DNA from: an uncultured Clostridia bacterium
GTDB taxonomy: Bacteria; Bacillota; Clostridia; Christensenellales; Aristaeellaceae
Length of the DNA: 22,493 nt
Assembly (NCBI GenBank): GCA_934663625.1
Contig: CAKUKP010000050.1
Location: 1 to 22,493 of the forward strand
Direction: 5' to 3'
Each line of letters opens with the position of its first letter. Position 1 is the first letter of the stretch. This document shows positions 7,664 through 15,195 of this stretch, piece by piece. The notes beneath the pieces are model-generated. The model searched no databases. It was not told where the DNA came from and saw nothing but the letters and a program-made list of their open reading frames with translations. The position numbers were made by a program, and so were the translations under genes.

Positions 7664-8293
7664 ATGAGCAAGCAGGATGTTTCCAATCTGGTAATCGCGG
7701 GCAAGGCCAAGCTGGTCGGCGCGGCCGTACAGGAAACGCTGGATGAAGGCGTACCCGCGGCGGATATTCTTTCCGCTATGATCGAAGCGATGGGCGTCGT
7801 CGGCGAACGCTTCAAGAACAATGAAATCTTCGTTCCCGAAATGCTGGTCGCGGCGCGCGCCATGAAGAAGGGCGTTGAGGTGCTCAAGCCTCACCTGGCG
7901 AGCGGCGAAGTCGGCTCCAGAGGCAAGATGATCATCGGCACCGTACAGGGCGACCTGCACGATATCGGCAAAAATCTGGTTGCGATGATGATCGAAAGCG
8001 CGGGCTTCGAAGTGATCGATCTGGGCGTAGATGTGCCGCATGAGCGGTTCGTAGAAGCTGTGCGCGAAAACCCCGATGTGAAGATCGTCGGACTCAGCGC
8101 GCTGCTGACCACCACCATGCCCGCCCTGCGCGACGCCGTCGCGCTGCTGAATCAGCAGGATTTCCGCAAGAACATCAAGATCATGGTCGGCGGCGCGCCG
8201 ATCACCCAGGCGTTTGCCGATGAAATCGCCGCGGACGCGTACAGCGCGGACGCAGCTTCCGCAGCCGAGGTTGCCAAGAAGCTGGCAGGCTGA
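7664..8293 (+). CDS. Corrinoid-binding methyl carrier protein
   Basis: A 209-residue carrier of the MtaC/MtbC/MttC/MtgC type. A helical cap domain (about 1-85, with the typical IFVPEML stretch) is followed by the B12-binding fold with GDLHDIG (Asp97, His99, Gly102), GVDVP and GGAPIT. His99 is the expected cobalt ligand. The ATG follows AAGGGGGAT. It is probably co-transcribed with the tetrahydrofolate-side methyltransferase before it. It shares most of its core motifs with the carrier at 3679-4332 but has a different cap domain, so the two may serve different substrate-side enzymes. Confidence 0.93.
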   Translation: MSKQDVSNLVIAGKAKLVGAAVQETLDEGVPAADILSAMIEAMGVVGERFKNNEIFVPEMLVAARAMKKGVEVLKPHLASGEVGSRGKMIIGTVQGDLHDIGKNLVAMMIESAGFEVIDLGVDVPHERFVEAVRENPDVKIVGLSALLTTTMPALRDAVALLNQQDFRKNIKIMVGGAPITQAFADEIAADAYSADAASAAEVAKKLAG

Positions 8294-8563
8294 TTAATCT
8301 GATTCAATCAAACCAGCGGATAAAAGATAAAAACAGGGGAGCCGCGAAAAACGCACATCGTTTTTCGCGGCTCTCAGACCGCTGACAAACCCCGCAACCG
8401 CAGAAATTTTTTGAAATACTTCTGAAGTAAAAATTTCTGCTTACTGCGTCAACAGGAACTGCAAAATCGGTTACATACGTCTATGTATGCGCCCTCATTT
8501 GCAGTTCCTGTTTCCTTGTCTTGCGACGATTTTCAGCGTCTGACCCTTTGCTGCATTGAAGCA
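8294..8563. other. Convergent intergenic region with three strong hairpins
   Basis: No credible gene lies here. Three perfect stems follow each other: 8339-8353/8359-8373 (15 bp, 5-base loop), 8400-8411/8429-8440 (12 bp) and 8453-8465/8498-8510 (13 bp, with a smaller inner CATAC/GTATG stem). The last two are enclosed by imperfect terminal inverted repeats, TCAGACCGCTGA (8374-8385) and TCAGCGTCTGA (8533-8543). The first hairpin, read on the minus strand, is followed by CCCTGTTTTT and could end the mutarotase operon. The third, read on the plus strand, is followed by TTTCCTT and could end the corrinoid operon. The enclosed part could also be a short mobile-type repeat or a structured RNA. Confidence 0.6.
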
Positions 8564-8890
8564 TCAATCCAGATGGTAAACCTCCTCCATGCCGGACCAG
8601 AATTCGCCCTCGCGCCGATCCTCGAGCGGCTGCATCAGCGGCTTCACCAGATCCCACCATTTCTGCGTGTTGGGGTCGGCGGCCATCTTTGCCATATCGG
8701 CTTCAAAATCATCGCCCACATATTCGTAGGTGGCGAACAGATAATCGCCGCGCGAATAGATGGTATAGTTGCGAATATTGCATTCCCTGATCATTTCGTT
8801 TACGCCCGGAAGCGGATTTGCATGGTAGCGAATGTAATCCGCCTTTCCCTCCGGCTTTACACGAATCATTTCACCGATGCGCTTTACCAT
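8564..8890 (-). CDS. rhaM: L-rhamnose mutarotase family protein
   Basis: This 108-residue cytoplasmic protein is of the RhaM/RhaU family, which speeds interconversion of sugar anomers, classically those of L-rhamnose. Evidence is the small dimeric alpha-beta barrel length, Tyr19 and His23 at the spacing of the family catalytic pair, the paired Trp78-Trp79, and the closing EEVYHLD. The ATG at 8890 is preceded by AGGAGG at 7 bases, so the longer reading to 8908 is not used. It is the last gene of the sugar transporter operon, 14 bases after the UroD-fold gene. A mutarotase in a rhamnose ABC transporter operon has precedent in Rhizobium (rhaSTPQU). No rhamnose isomerase, kinase or aldolase is present in the window. 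Confidence 0.9.
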   Translation of the reverse strand: MVKRIGEMIRVKPEGKADYIRYHANPLPGVNEMIRECNIRNYTIYSRGDYLFATYEYVGDDFEADMAKMAADPNTQKWWDLVKPLMQPLEDRREGEFWSGMEEVYHLD

Positions 8891-8904
8891 TTGCAATCCT
8901 CCTG

Positions 8905-9951
8905 TCAATAGATTTTGCAGGCTTCATCGAACATGGCCTTTACGTTCTCCGGCGGCACATCCGGCTGAAGCGCTTCGTGGCTGGGCGATACGATCAGCCC
9001 CGTGGGGAAAATCGTGCGCAGCTCGCGCACCTTCGCCATCACCTGTTCCGGCGTTCCGTTCGGCAGCAGCTCCTGCGTATCCACGCCGCCGCAGAAGGAA
9101 ATCTGATCGCCGAAGCTTGCCTTCAGAAGTTCGGGCTGCATACCGGCGGCGAGCGCCTGAATCGGATGAATAACATCTACGCCGGCTTCGATCAGCATCG
9201 GAATCGCCTCCGCGATCGATCCGCAGCTGTGATAGATCACCTTTACGCCATAGCTGTGCGCGATATCGATCAGACGCTTTGCGCCCGGGATCACGAATTG
9301 CGAAATCAGCGCGGGGGAGAGCATCAGGCCGCGCTGGGAACCGATATCATCGCCGATCAGCACGGCGTGAACGCGGCCCTTCGTGGCCTCCAGGAAAATA
9401 CGCAGCGCCTTTTCATAGAATGCGATAATGTGATCATCCACGTAATGTACTAGTTCCGGTTCGGCGATCATGTTCATCAGCGCCGTCTGCATGCCGAACG
9501 CCGCGCAGGTATCCTGAAAATGGCATGCCCACAGCATTCCCAGAACGGTTTTGTTGTCGGGCGCTTCATCTACAAGCTTGCGGCAGAGGTCGGGATCGAT
9601 ATACTTTTCCGGATCCGGCCAGGGGAAATTGATATTGATGGCGTCCTCTACATCCTCGCATTCGCAGAAGCAGCCGTCCGCGGTCAGCGTGCGGTGCTCC
9701 ACATCCACGTTGCTTCCGTTCATGTACCAGTCAAAAGCGGCAAAGATGGCGTTGCAGGTCGGGGAATGATAGGGGATTTCTACGGCGTAAAAATCATCGC
9801 CGCAGGTTTTCTTGAGTTCGCTTACGTTGGCTACCTTGTAATACTCGCAGAGGCGCGCCGCCGCTTCGGGCGTGGGATCGCCGAGCCAGCAGGCGGGGCG
9901 ATCTACGGCCTTGCGTTCAATGGTTGCATAGAATCTTTCGATGCTGTTCAT
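8905..9951 (-). CDS. UroD-fold protein, putative corrinoid-linked methyltransferase
   Basis: This 348-residue protein belongs to the uroporphyrinogen decarboxylase superfamily. In anaerobes without heme synthesis genes nearby, such proteins are often methyltransferases (MtaA, MtbA, CmuA relatives). The barrel shows GDDIG (200-204), a His-x-Cys pair (His241, Cys243, in YHSCGS) and Cys287 (FCGGVD), fitting the H-x-C...C zinc site of methyltransferase members rather than a true decarboxylase. Its C-terminal motif SPSHEALQPDVPPEN differs from that of the second UroD-fold gene, so the two are separate subclasses. It sits between a sugar permease and a mutarotase gene, which suggests that a sugar-related compound is its substrate. 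The ATG has AAGGAA upstream. The substrate assignment is inference. Confidence 0.82.
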   Translation of the reverse strand: MNSIERFYATIERKAVDRPACWLGDPTPEAAARLCEYYKVANVSELKKTCGDDFYAVEIPYHSPTCNAIFAAFDWYMNGSNVDVEHRTLTADGCFCECEDVEDAININFPWPDPEKYIDPDLCRKLVDEAPDNKTVLGMLWACHFQDTCAAFGMQTALMNMIAEPELVHYVDDHIIAFYEKALRIFLEATKGRVHAVLIGDDIGSQRGLMLSPALISQFVIPGAKRLIDIAHSYGVKVIYHSCGSIAEAIPMLIEAGVDVIHPIQALAAGMQPELLKASFGDQISFCGGVDTQELLPNGTPEQVMAKVRELRTIFPTGLIVSPSHEALQPDVPPENVKAMFDEACKIY

Positions 9952-9993
9952 ATTCTGCTTCCTTTCCGTTGTGTGCGTGAATGTAGCTTCGAT

Positions 9994-11085
9994 TTATGCG
10001 GTGATTTTGGTATGCTTTTTGCGCGCAAGCCGTTTGCCGCCCAGCAGGTACGTATTGGCAATCAATACGATCAGCAGCATGCCGCCCCAGATCAGATCGC
10101 CGTAGTAGGAATTGAGCTTCGGGAACATGTTTACGCCCGTTGCGATGACCTGAATCGTAACGATGGAAATCAGGGCGTTGATGATCCAGCCGATGCCGCC
10201 GTCCGGCATGATGCCCGCCAGCACCAGAATCAGTATGCAGCGCATGACGTAGGAAGTGCCGTTGTCCGCCTTGGCGGAGTTCAGCGTGGATACCATGATC
10301 ATGCAGCCGATGGTGGCGAACACATCGCAGAGGATGTAGGTCACGGTTACGACGCGGCGGGTGTTGATCGCCGAGTAGCGCGCCGCCTTTTCATTTGTGC
10401 CGATCATGTAGATCTTCTTGCCGTAGGTGGTCTTGAGCACCAGGAAGGCGGCGATGGCGAAGATCACGATGAATATCAGCATCGGCACGGGCAGGAATCC
10501 AAGCACCGTCGCATGGCCGATTTCGGAGTAGATCGACGGAAGGCCGGTCAGCGCGTAGCCGTTGGTCAGGCCGATGGATACGCCCTTCCATACCAGCTGC
10601 ATGGAAATCGTCGCCATAACCGGCGGGATGTTCAATACGCTTACGAGCGTGCCGTTGATGATGCCGCCGATAACCGCGATGGCGAGCGCGATGAGCATGC
10701 CCACCAGTATCACGCCGACGATCGTGCCGGTGCCCGCGACCTGCCATTGATCCTGCGGAAGGCTGTTGTTTACGATGAGGGAAACGCTGTTCCAGTCCGC
10801 ATCATAACCCGCCGCCAGCTTGGACTGGATGTAATAGGTCATCATAATCGTGGCAAAATTGCCCAGCATAACGAAGGACATATCCATCTTGCCGCAGATA
10901 AAGCAAAGCATCAGACCTACCGTCATAACGCCGTACTCCGGAAACTGGAACGCCATGCCCGACCACGCATCCGCGCGCCAGAGCAGATTGCCTTTGGTGA
11001 TGGTAAAGAACAGAATCACGATTGCCGCCAGCGCGAGAAGCATAACGGTATAGCGGTTCTTTCGGGTAAACTCTTTGAATTTCAT
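9994..11085 (-). CDS. CUT2 sugar ABC transporter permease (second)
   Basis: A 363-residue membrane permease of the RbsC/RhaP/RhaQ family, forming half of the channel of a sugar importer. It is strongly hydrophobic with about eight to ten helices and a cytoplasmic C-terminus ending in a basic KRLARKKHTK stretch. It contains the family region GTNEKAARYSAINTRRV, the coupling loop that contacts the ATPase. The ATG lies 37 bases beyond the stop of the first permease, with AAAGGCGG upstream. An inserted periplasmic-type loop near residues 95-115 (SKLAAGYDADWNSVSL) makes it longer than the first permease. It is part of the operon from 14800 to 8564. Confidence 0.92.
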   Translation of the reverse strand: MKFKEFTRKNRYTVMLLALAAIVILFFTITKGNLLWRADAWSGMAFQFPEYGVMTVGLMLCFICGKMDMSFVMLGNFATIMMTYYIQSKLAAGYDADWNSVSLIVNNSLPQDQWQVAGTGTIVGVILVGMLIALAIAVIGGIINGTLVSVLNIPPVMATISMQLVWKGVSIGLTNGYALTGLPSIYSEIGHATVLGFLPVPMLIFIVIFAIAAFLVLKTTYGKKIYMIGTNEKAARYSAINTRRVVTVTYILCDVFATIGCMIMVSTLNSAKADNGTSYVMRCILILVLAGIMPDGGIGWIINALISIVTIQVIATGVNMFPKLNSYYGDLIWGGMLLIVLIANTYLLGGKRLARKKHTKITA

Positions 11086-11122
11086 ATCTGTAAGCCGCCT
11101 TTCTATTTCGTATGCTTCACGA

Positions 11123-12124
11123 TCAAACGCCCCTGCGTTTGGCCTGTACAGCGGAAACGGTGATGCCGATCAAAATGACCAGTCCCTTGAAGAAATCCTG
11201 CCAGGTGGAATTGATGCCGATCAAAAGCATACTGTTGGATACGACGGTGATGATGCCCATGGCGCACATCGTACCAAACACCGTGCCTTCGCCGCCGAAG
11301 ATGCTCGCGCCGCCCAGAATAACGGCGGGGATGATCGTCATTTCCTTGCTGACCAGCGCCTTGGGGATGGACTGGCGCGCCAGGCAGACGCGAACCATGC
11401 CGATAAAGCCCGCCGTCGCGCCGACAACTGCGTAGAGGATGAACTTCACGCGCTTTACGTTGTAGCCCGCGCGCTCGGCGGATACTTCGTTGCCGCCGAT
11501 GGCGTAGAGGGATCGACCGAACATGGTATGATTGAGGATAAACGAAGTGATGATGACCAGCACAATCAGGAAGATGACCGACGACGTCATATTGGAGGTA
11601 ATACCGGCGGCGTTCGTAACCTTGAACAGGTATGCGTCGCCCAGCGTGCGGAAGCCCTTGGGCAGCGTGGATGTAATTTCCTTCAACTCAAGAAGTCCCA
11701 TGGAAATGCCGGTAAAGAAGGTCTGCGTGCCCAGCGTTACGATCATGGTGTTCAATTTGAAGTTGGAGATGATCCAGCCGTTGAACGCGCCCAGTATGAA
11801 GCCGAATACAATGGCCATCGCAAAGCCCGCCAGCGGATTGGTTTCACACCAGCCGTTGTTTAAGCAGATCGTGACCGAGAGCGAATACGCCAATGATGCG
11901 ATCGCCGGAAACGATAGATCAAAGCCGCCGGAGATCATGACCACCAGCGAACACATGGCGAACATGCCGTCCACGACCAGTGCGCGCGTTATATCGCAGA
12001 TGCGTCCGGCTTCAAAGAGCTGACCGCTGGAAAGAATCTGAATCAGCAGGCACATGATCACCAGGACCAGGAAAATATAGAATTCCGTCCTTTTTGTCAT
12101 GCGCTTCAGTGCCGCTTTGTTCAT
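11123..12124 (-). CDS. CUT2 sugar ABC transporter permease (first)
   Basis: A 333-residue permease of the RbsC family, with multiple membrane helices and the family coupling segment YAIGGNEVSAERAGYNVKR. It should form a heterodimer with the following permease, as in rhamnose and autoinducer-2 importers (RhaPQ, LsrCD) that carry two different permeases. The start is preceded by a G-rich Shine-Dalgarno AAGGGGGG. The gene begins 13 bases after the ATPase stop, which points to translation from one transcript. Confidence 0.92.
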   Translation of the reverse strand: MNKAALKRMTKRTEFYIFLVLVIMCLLIQILSSGQLFEAGRICDITRALVVDGMFAMCSLVVMISGGFDLSFPAIASLAYSLSVTICLNNGWCETNPLAGFAMAIVFGFILGAFNGWIISNFKLNTMIVTLGTQTFFTGISMGLLELKEITSTLPKGFRTLGDAYLFKVTNAAGITSNMTSSVIFLIVLVIITSFILNHTMFGRSLYAIGGNEVSAERAGYNVKRVKFILYAVVGATAGFIGMVRVCLARQSIPKALVSKEMTIIPAVILGGASIFGGEGTVFGTMCAMGIITVVSNSMLLIGINSTWQDFFKGLVILIGITVSAVQAKRRGV

Positions 12125-12137
12125 AAAAGTGCCCCCC

Positions 12138-13622
12138 TTAACGAATGATTTCGAGGATGTTGTCCTCAGTAATGGCGTCGTCCTTCATTTCCGCTACGAG
12201 CTTGCCGCCCTTCATGACCAGTACGCGGCTGCAGTTGACGACAACCTCGGAAAGGTCATCCGAAATGATAATAACCGCAAGACCTTCGTTGGCGAGTTCG
12301 TGAACCAGATGATGAATATCCTGCTTCGCGCCCACGTCTACGCCCACGGTGGGCCCGTTGAGAATCAGCACATCCAGATCGTTGCACAGCCATTTGGAAA
12401 GCACGATCTTCTGCTGATTGCCGCCGGAAAGCGTGGATGCGTGCTTATGGGCGTTGTCCGTCTTGATGGCAAACTTATCTACCCAGCGATTGGCGTCCGC
12501 CAGTATTTCGCTGCGGCGAATCGTGCCCAGCGCATGGCAGAGGCGCTTGAGCGACGCCAGCGTAATATTATCGGCGATCGATTGATGCATGCACAGTCCC
12601 TCGGTCAGGCGATCTTCGGGTACATAACCGATGCGCAGCTTCTGCGCCTGCACGGGGGATGCGATCTTGACCTGCTTTCCGTTTAAGGTGATCGTGCCCC
12701 TGTTGGGGTGCATCAGGCCGAACAGCGTCAGCGCAAGTTCGTTGCGGCCGGAGCCGAGCAGACCCGTGATGCCCAGAATTTCGCCCTTGCGCAGTTCAAA
12801 GCTGATGTCGCTGTATTTGTTCTTCAGGGAAAGATCCTTTACGCTCAGCACGGGGGTTTCGCCCACGTTTTTGGGAATGAAATGATCGTCCGTCAGTTCG
12901 CGTCCGGTCATATAGTAGGCAAAGGAGCTTCGGGTCAGATCGGAGGTCGCGCCCAGATACACATTTTTGCCGTTGCGCATGATGCATACATCGTCGGCAA
13001 TATCGAATATTTCTTCCGTCTTATGGCTGATGAACATGATGGCGATTCCGCGGTCGCGCAGCTGACGCACGGTTTTGAACAGTGCGTCGACCTCCTTCTT
13101 GGTCAGCGCCGTGGTCGGCTCATCCATGATAATCAGTTTCGCGTTGTACAGGAGCGCTCGGCAAATGGCCACCAGCTGCTTGTCCGCAATGCTCAACTCG
13201 CCCATCTTGGCATAGATATCGATATCATAGCCGATTTTGGAAAGCGCCTCTTTGGCGGTCTTTTCCCAGCGCTTGCGGTTGACCAGCTTGCTTCCGGCGG
13301 AAATTTCGGAATTGATCGCCAGATTTTCCATTACGGTCAGGTTGGGGAAGATCGACAGGTCTTGATAAATTACCTGTATACCGAGGTGTGTGGCCTCCGC
13401 GGGCGTGATTTTTTCGATTTCCTTGCCCTCGAAGATCACCTTCCCTTCGTCACGCGTGTAAACGCCGGAAATAATCTTGACAAGCGTGGATTTGCCGCAG
13501 CCATTTTCGCCCGCCAGGCACATTACCTTGCCGGGCTTGATGGCGAAATTGACATGATCCAACGCGTGCACGCCGGCAAACGATTTATCGATGCCGGTCA
13601 TTTCAAGCAGGTATTCGGACAT
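12138..13622 (-). CDS. CUT2 sugar ABC transporter double ATPase
   Basis: A 494-residue protein with two ABC domains in one chain, as in RbsA, MglA and RhaT. Domain 1 is intact: Walker A GENGCGKST (38-46), Walker B LIIMDEPTTAL. Domain 2 is degenerate: Walker A region GLLGSGRNE lacks the Lys, as is usual in this family, and the Walker B/catalytic Glu region reads LILNGPTVGVD where LILDEPTRGID is usual, replacing both Asp and Glu. LSGGNQQK is kept. Only one site is therefore likely to hydrolyse ATP. ATG 13622 is used; an in-frame TTG at 13628 sits closer (5 bases) to AAGGAG and is possible. A hairpin attenuator separates the gene from the binding-protein gene. Confidence 0.93.
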   Translation of the reverse strand: MSEYLLEMTGIDKSFAGVHALDHVNFAIKPGKVMCLAGENGCGKSTLVKIISGVYTRDEGKVIFEGKEIEKITPAEATHLGIQVIYQDLSIFPNLTVMENLAINSEISAGSKLVNRKRWEKTAKEALSKIGYDIDIYAKMGELSIADKQLVAICRALLYNAKLIIMDEPTTALTKKEVDALFKTVRQLRDRGIAIMFISHKTEEIFDIADDVCIMRNGKNVYLGATSDLTRSSFAYYMTGRELTDDHFIPKNVGETPVLSVKDLSLKNKYSDISFELRKGEILGITGLLGSGRNELALTLFGLMHPNRGTITLNGKQVKIASPVQAQKLRIGYVPEDRLTEGLCMHQSIADNITLASLKRLCHALGTIRRSEILADANRWVDKFAIKTDNAHKHASTLSGGNQQKIVLSKWLCNDLDVLILNGPTVGVDVGAKQDIHHLVHELANEGLAVIIISDDLSEVVVNCSRVLVMKGGKLVAEMKDDAITEDNILEIIR

Positions 13623-13751
13623 AGTCAAACAAGCTCCTTTTCATTGGTTTTGAGACAACGCAGTTGCAGACTCAGATCAGACCACCGCAGATAATCCTGC
13701 CGTGGTTTCATCTCAGCTTGCACGGATGAAAGGATGAATCGCATAATCATG

Positions 13752-13788
13752 AAAAAGGGGTAGGAGCGTAGCTCTCCTGCCCCTTTTT
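13752..13788 (-). terminator. Hairpin attenuator between binding protein and transport genes
   Basis: A stem of about 15 bp (13752-13766 with 13774-13788, one G-U) and a 7-base loop carries A5 and T5 on its outer ends. On the minus strand it lies 23 bases after the binding-protein stop and well before the ATPase start. I found no obvious new promoter between them, so it probably acts as a partial terminator that lets the binding protein be made in excess. The same layout is common in binding-protein-dependent transport operons. Confidence 0.75.
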
Positions 13789-13810
13789 GGATTCAATGTG
13801 AAGACGCAGC

Positions 13811-14800
13811 TTAGAAGGTGAAGTTGTCCACGTTCTCAGCGGTGATGGCGAGCGCGCCGTTGCCGATGATGACCTTATCGTTCAGCGCGATGCTCTCATA
13901 GCCTTCGTAACCGCAGTCGAAGCCTTCGGTGATCTCAGCGCCGCCGTACAGCGCGACAGCCACGTTCAGCATAACCTTCGCGGTCAGCGCGGGATCCCAC
14001 AGACCAACGGCCTGCAGCGTGCCTTCCTTCAGGTAGTCGCGGGTTTCGGAAGGCATGGCGACGGAGATGGCGAACATCTTGCCGGCCAGACCCATTTCTT
14101 CGATTGCACGCGCAGCGCCGGGAGCGTCGAAGGAACCGGTGCCCAGAATGCCCTTCAGGTTCGGATACTTCTGCTTGAGCTCCTTGGTCTTCTGATAGGC
14201 GATTTCAGCATCGGAATCATCCGCAACGCGCTTGTCGTCAACCAGCGTCATGTTCGGATACTTTTCGATCTGGCGCGCAACGGCGGCGTCCGCCCAGTTG
14301 TTCTGGGAAGCCATCGTCATGGAGCCAACCATGGTGATGTATTCGCCTTCTTCGCCCATCTGCTTGGCGAGCTCGTCCATCAGGAACGCGCCCAGACCGG
14401 CGTCGTCGAAAGCTTCAACATCGTAGGTGATGTTGGTCATGGTCGAAGATTCGGTGGCAACTACGATGATGCCCTTCTCGATGGCCTGCTTGCAGATTGC
14501 TTCGCAAGCGTTCGGGTCATTGGCGGAGAAGCACAGAATGTCGATGCCCTGGTTGACCAGGTCGGTCATGATCTGAACCTGCGCGGCGGCGTCAACGGTG
14601 GTCGGTCCCTTGTAGATCACTTCAAAGCCGGTTTCAGCTTCCCACTCATGCACACCGGCTTCAACGTAGTCCCACCAGGCCTGACCCATGACTTTCGGAA
14701 CGAAAGCGATGGTGGGCTTGTCCGCTTCTGCCACGGCGACGCAGCTGAGCGCGCTGAGAACCAGCATGGTCATCAGCAACATGGAGATGATCTTTTTCAT
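13811..14800 (-). CDS. Periplasmic-type sugar-binding protein of the ABC transporter
   Basis: A 329-residue exported solute-binding protein of the RbsB/RhaS/LsrB type (Peripla_BP_4 fold). A typical signal peptide (KK, then a hydrophobic run to about residue 24) ends in AVAEA; a weak lipobox-like ALSC at residues 17-20 makes a lipoprotein possible. The mature part opens with PTIAFVPKVMGQAWWDYVEAG, the ligand-facing first strand and helix of rhamnose and autoinducer-2 binding proteins. It is the first gene of the operon, with a strong Shine-Dalgarno (AGGAGGG) and promoter. With a mutarotase downstream a rhamnose-like deoxysugar is the best guess for the ligand, but the sequence alone does not fix it. 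Confidence 0.92.
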   Translation of the reverse strand: MKKIISMLLMTMLVLSALSCVAVAEADKPTIAFVPKVMGQAWWDYVEAGVHEWEAETGFEVIYKGPTTVDAAAQVQIMTDLVNQGIDILCFSANDPNACEAICKQAIEKGIIVVATESSTMTNITYDVEAFDDAGLGAFLMDELAKQMGEEGEYITMVGSMTMASQNNWADAAVARQIEKYPNMTLVDDKRVADDSDAEIAYQKTKELKQKYPNLKGILGTGSFDAPGAARAIEEMGLAGKMFAISVAMPSETRDYLKEGTLQAVGLWDPALTAKVMLNVAVALYGGAEITEGFDCGYEGYESIALNDKVIIGNGALAITAENVDNFTF

Positions 14801-14892
14801 TGTTTACCCTCCTGAAAATAATTCTATAACCTCCGCTTCATGCGCGGAAATCATTCAATAAAAGGTTGCTTAAACGCCTTTAAAACGTTAAT

Positions 14893-14921
14893 ATCATAAC
14901 ATATTATTTTACAGATTGCAA
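14893..14921 (-). promoter_or_regulatory. Promoter of the sugar transporter operon
   Basis: On the minus strand TTGCAA (14916-14921), a 17-base spacer and TATGAT (14893-14898) form a good promoter. Transcription would begin near 14886 and leave a leader of about 85 bases. Two similar elements, TTAAACG and TTAAAACG, lie between the start site and the gene and could be repressor contacts, but this is weak. Confidence 0.65.
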
Positions 14922-15135
14922 TAGTCGATATCCTGTATCATGAAAATATCGGAAAAAATTGCACCAATCGGATAATATTATATACAATGATTGTTTGTTG
15001 AATAAAAAATACAAGCGCACAAATAAATTTCTGACATAAATACTGCGTGCGAAATTGGATGAGTAAAATAAAAAATTAAGCCATCGTTTCAGAGATGGGC
15101 GGGACAAAACGGATTCTGCATTGATCGAACCGGAA

Positions 15136-15164
15136 TGGACATTCGGCGGCAAAAGCATTATAAT
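15136..15164 (+). promoter_or_regulatory. Promoter of the second UroD-fold gene
   Basis: TGGACA (15136-15141), a 17-base spacer and a perfect TATAAT (15159-15164) lie upstream of the gene. Transcription would start near 15171, which leaves room for the Shine-Dalgarno used by ATG 15196 but not for any earlier start. Confidence 0.75.
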
Positions 15165-15195
15165 AGGATGTGAAATACTTATGGGGGATGGATAT

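Larger units (their letters stand above)
14801..15195. other. AT-rich divergent intergenic region
   Basis: This stretch separates the sugar transporter operon (minus) from the second UroD-fold gene (plus). It holds the two promoters listed separately. The centre (about 14930-15110) is AT-rich and shows no convincing coding sequence; the 84-codon minus-strand frame there has no Shine-Dalgarno and no recognisable protein. I see no further strong hairpin. Confidence 0.6.

Noticed and set aside
8339..8510. Three hairpins in a row considered as a CRISPR array or attenuator cluster
   Set aside because: The stems differ in sequence and spacing, and no repeat-spacer pattern exists.
8483..8911. A 142-codon plus-strand frame opposite the mutarotase gene
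   Set aside because: It overlaps a hairpin arm and is antisense to a well-supported mutarotase; no family signal.
8905..9951. Reading the UroD-fold proteins as true uroporphyrinogen decarboxylases of heme synthesis
   Set aside because: The His-x-Cys...Cys zinc motif and the corrinoid and transport neighbours fit the methyltransferase branch, and no other heme synthesis gene is nearby.
9520..11163. A 547-codon open frame on the plus strand opposite the UroD-fold and permease genes
   Set aside because: It is rich in His, Asp, Arg and Gln with no family pattern, and lies antisense to two well-supported genes. It reflects codon bias of the real genes.
14904..15158. An 84-codon minus-strand frame in the AT-rich divergent region
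   Set aside because: No Shine-Dalgarno, covers both promoters, and its product (rich in Phe, Ser, Leu, Asn) resembles translated AT-rich spacer.
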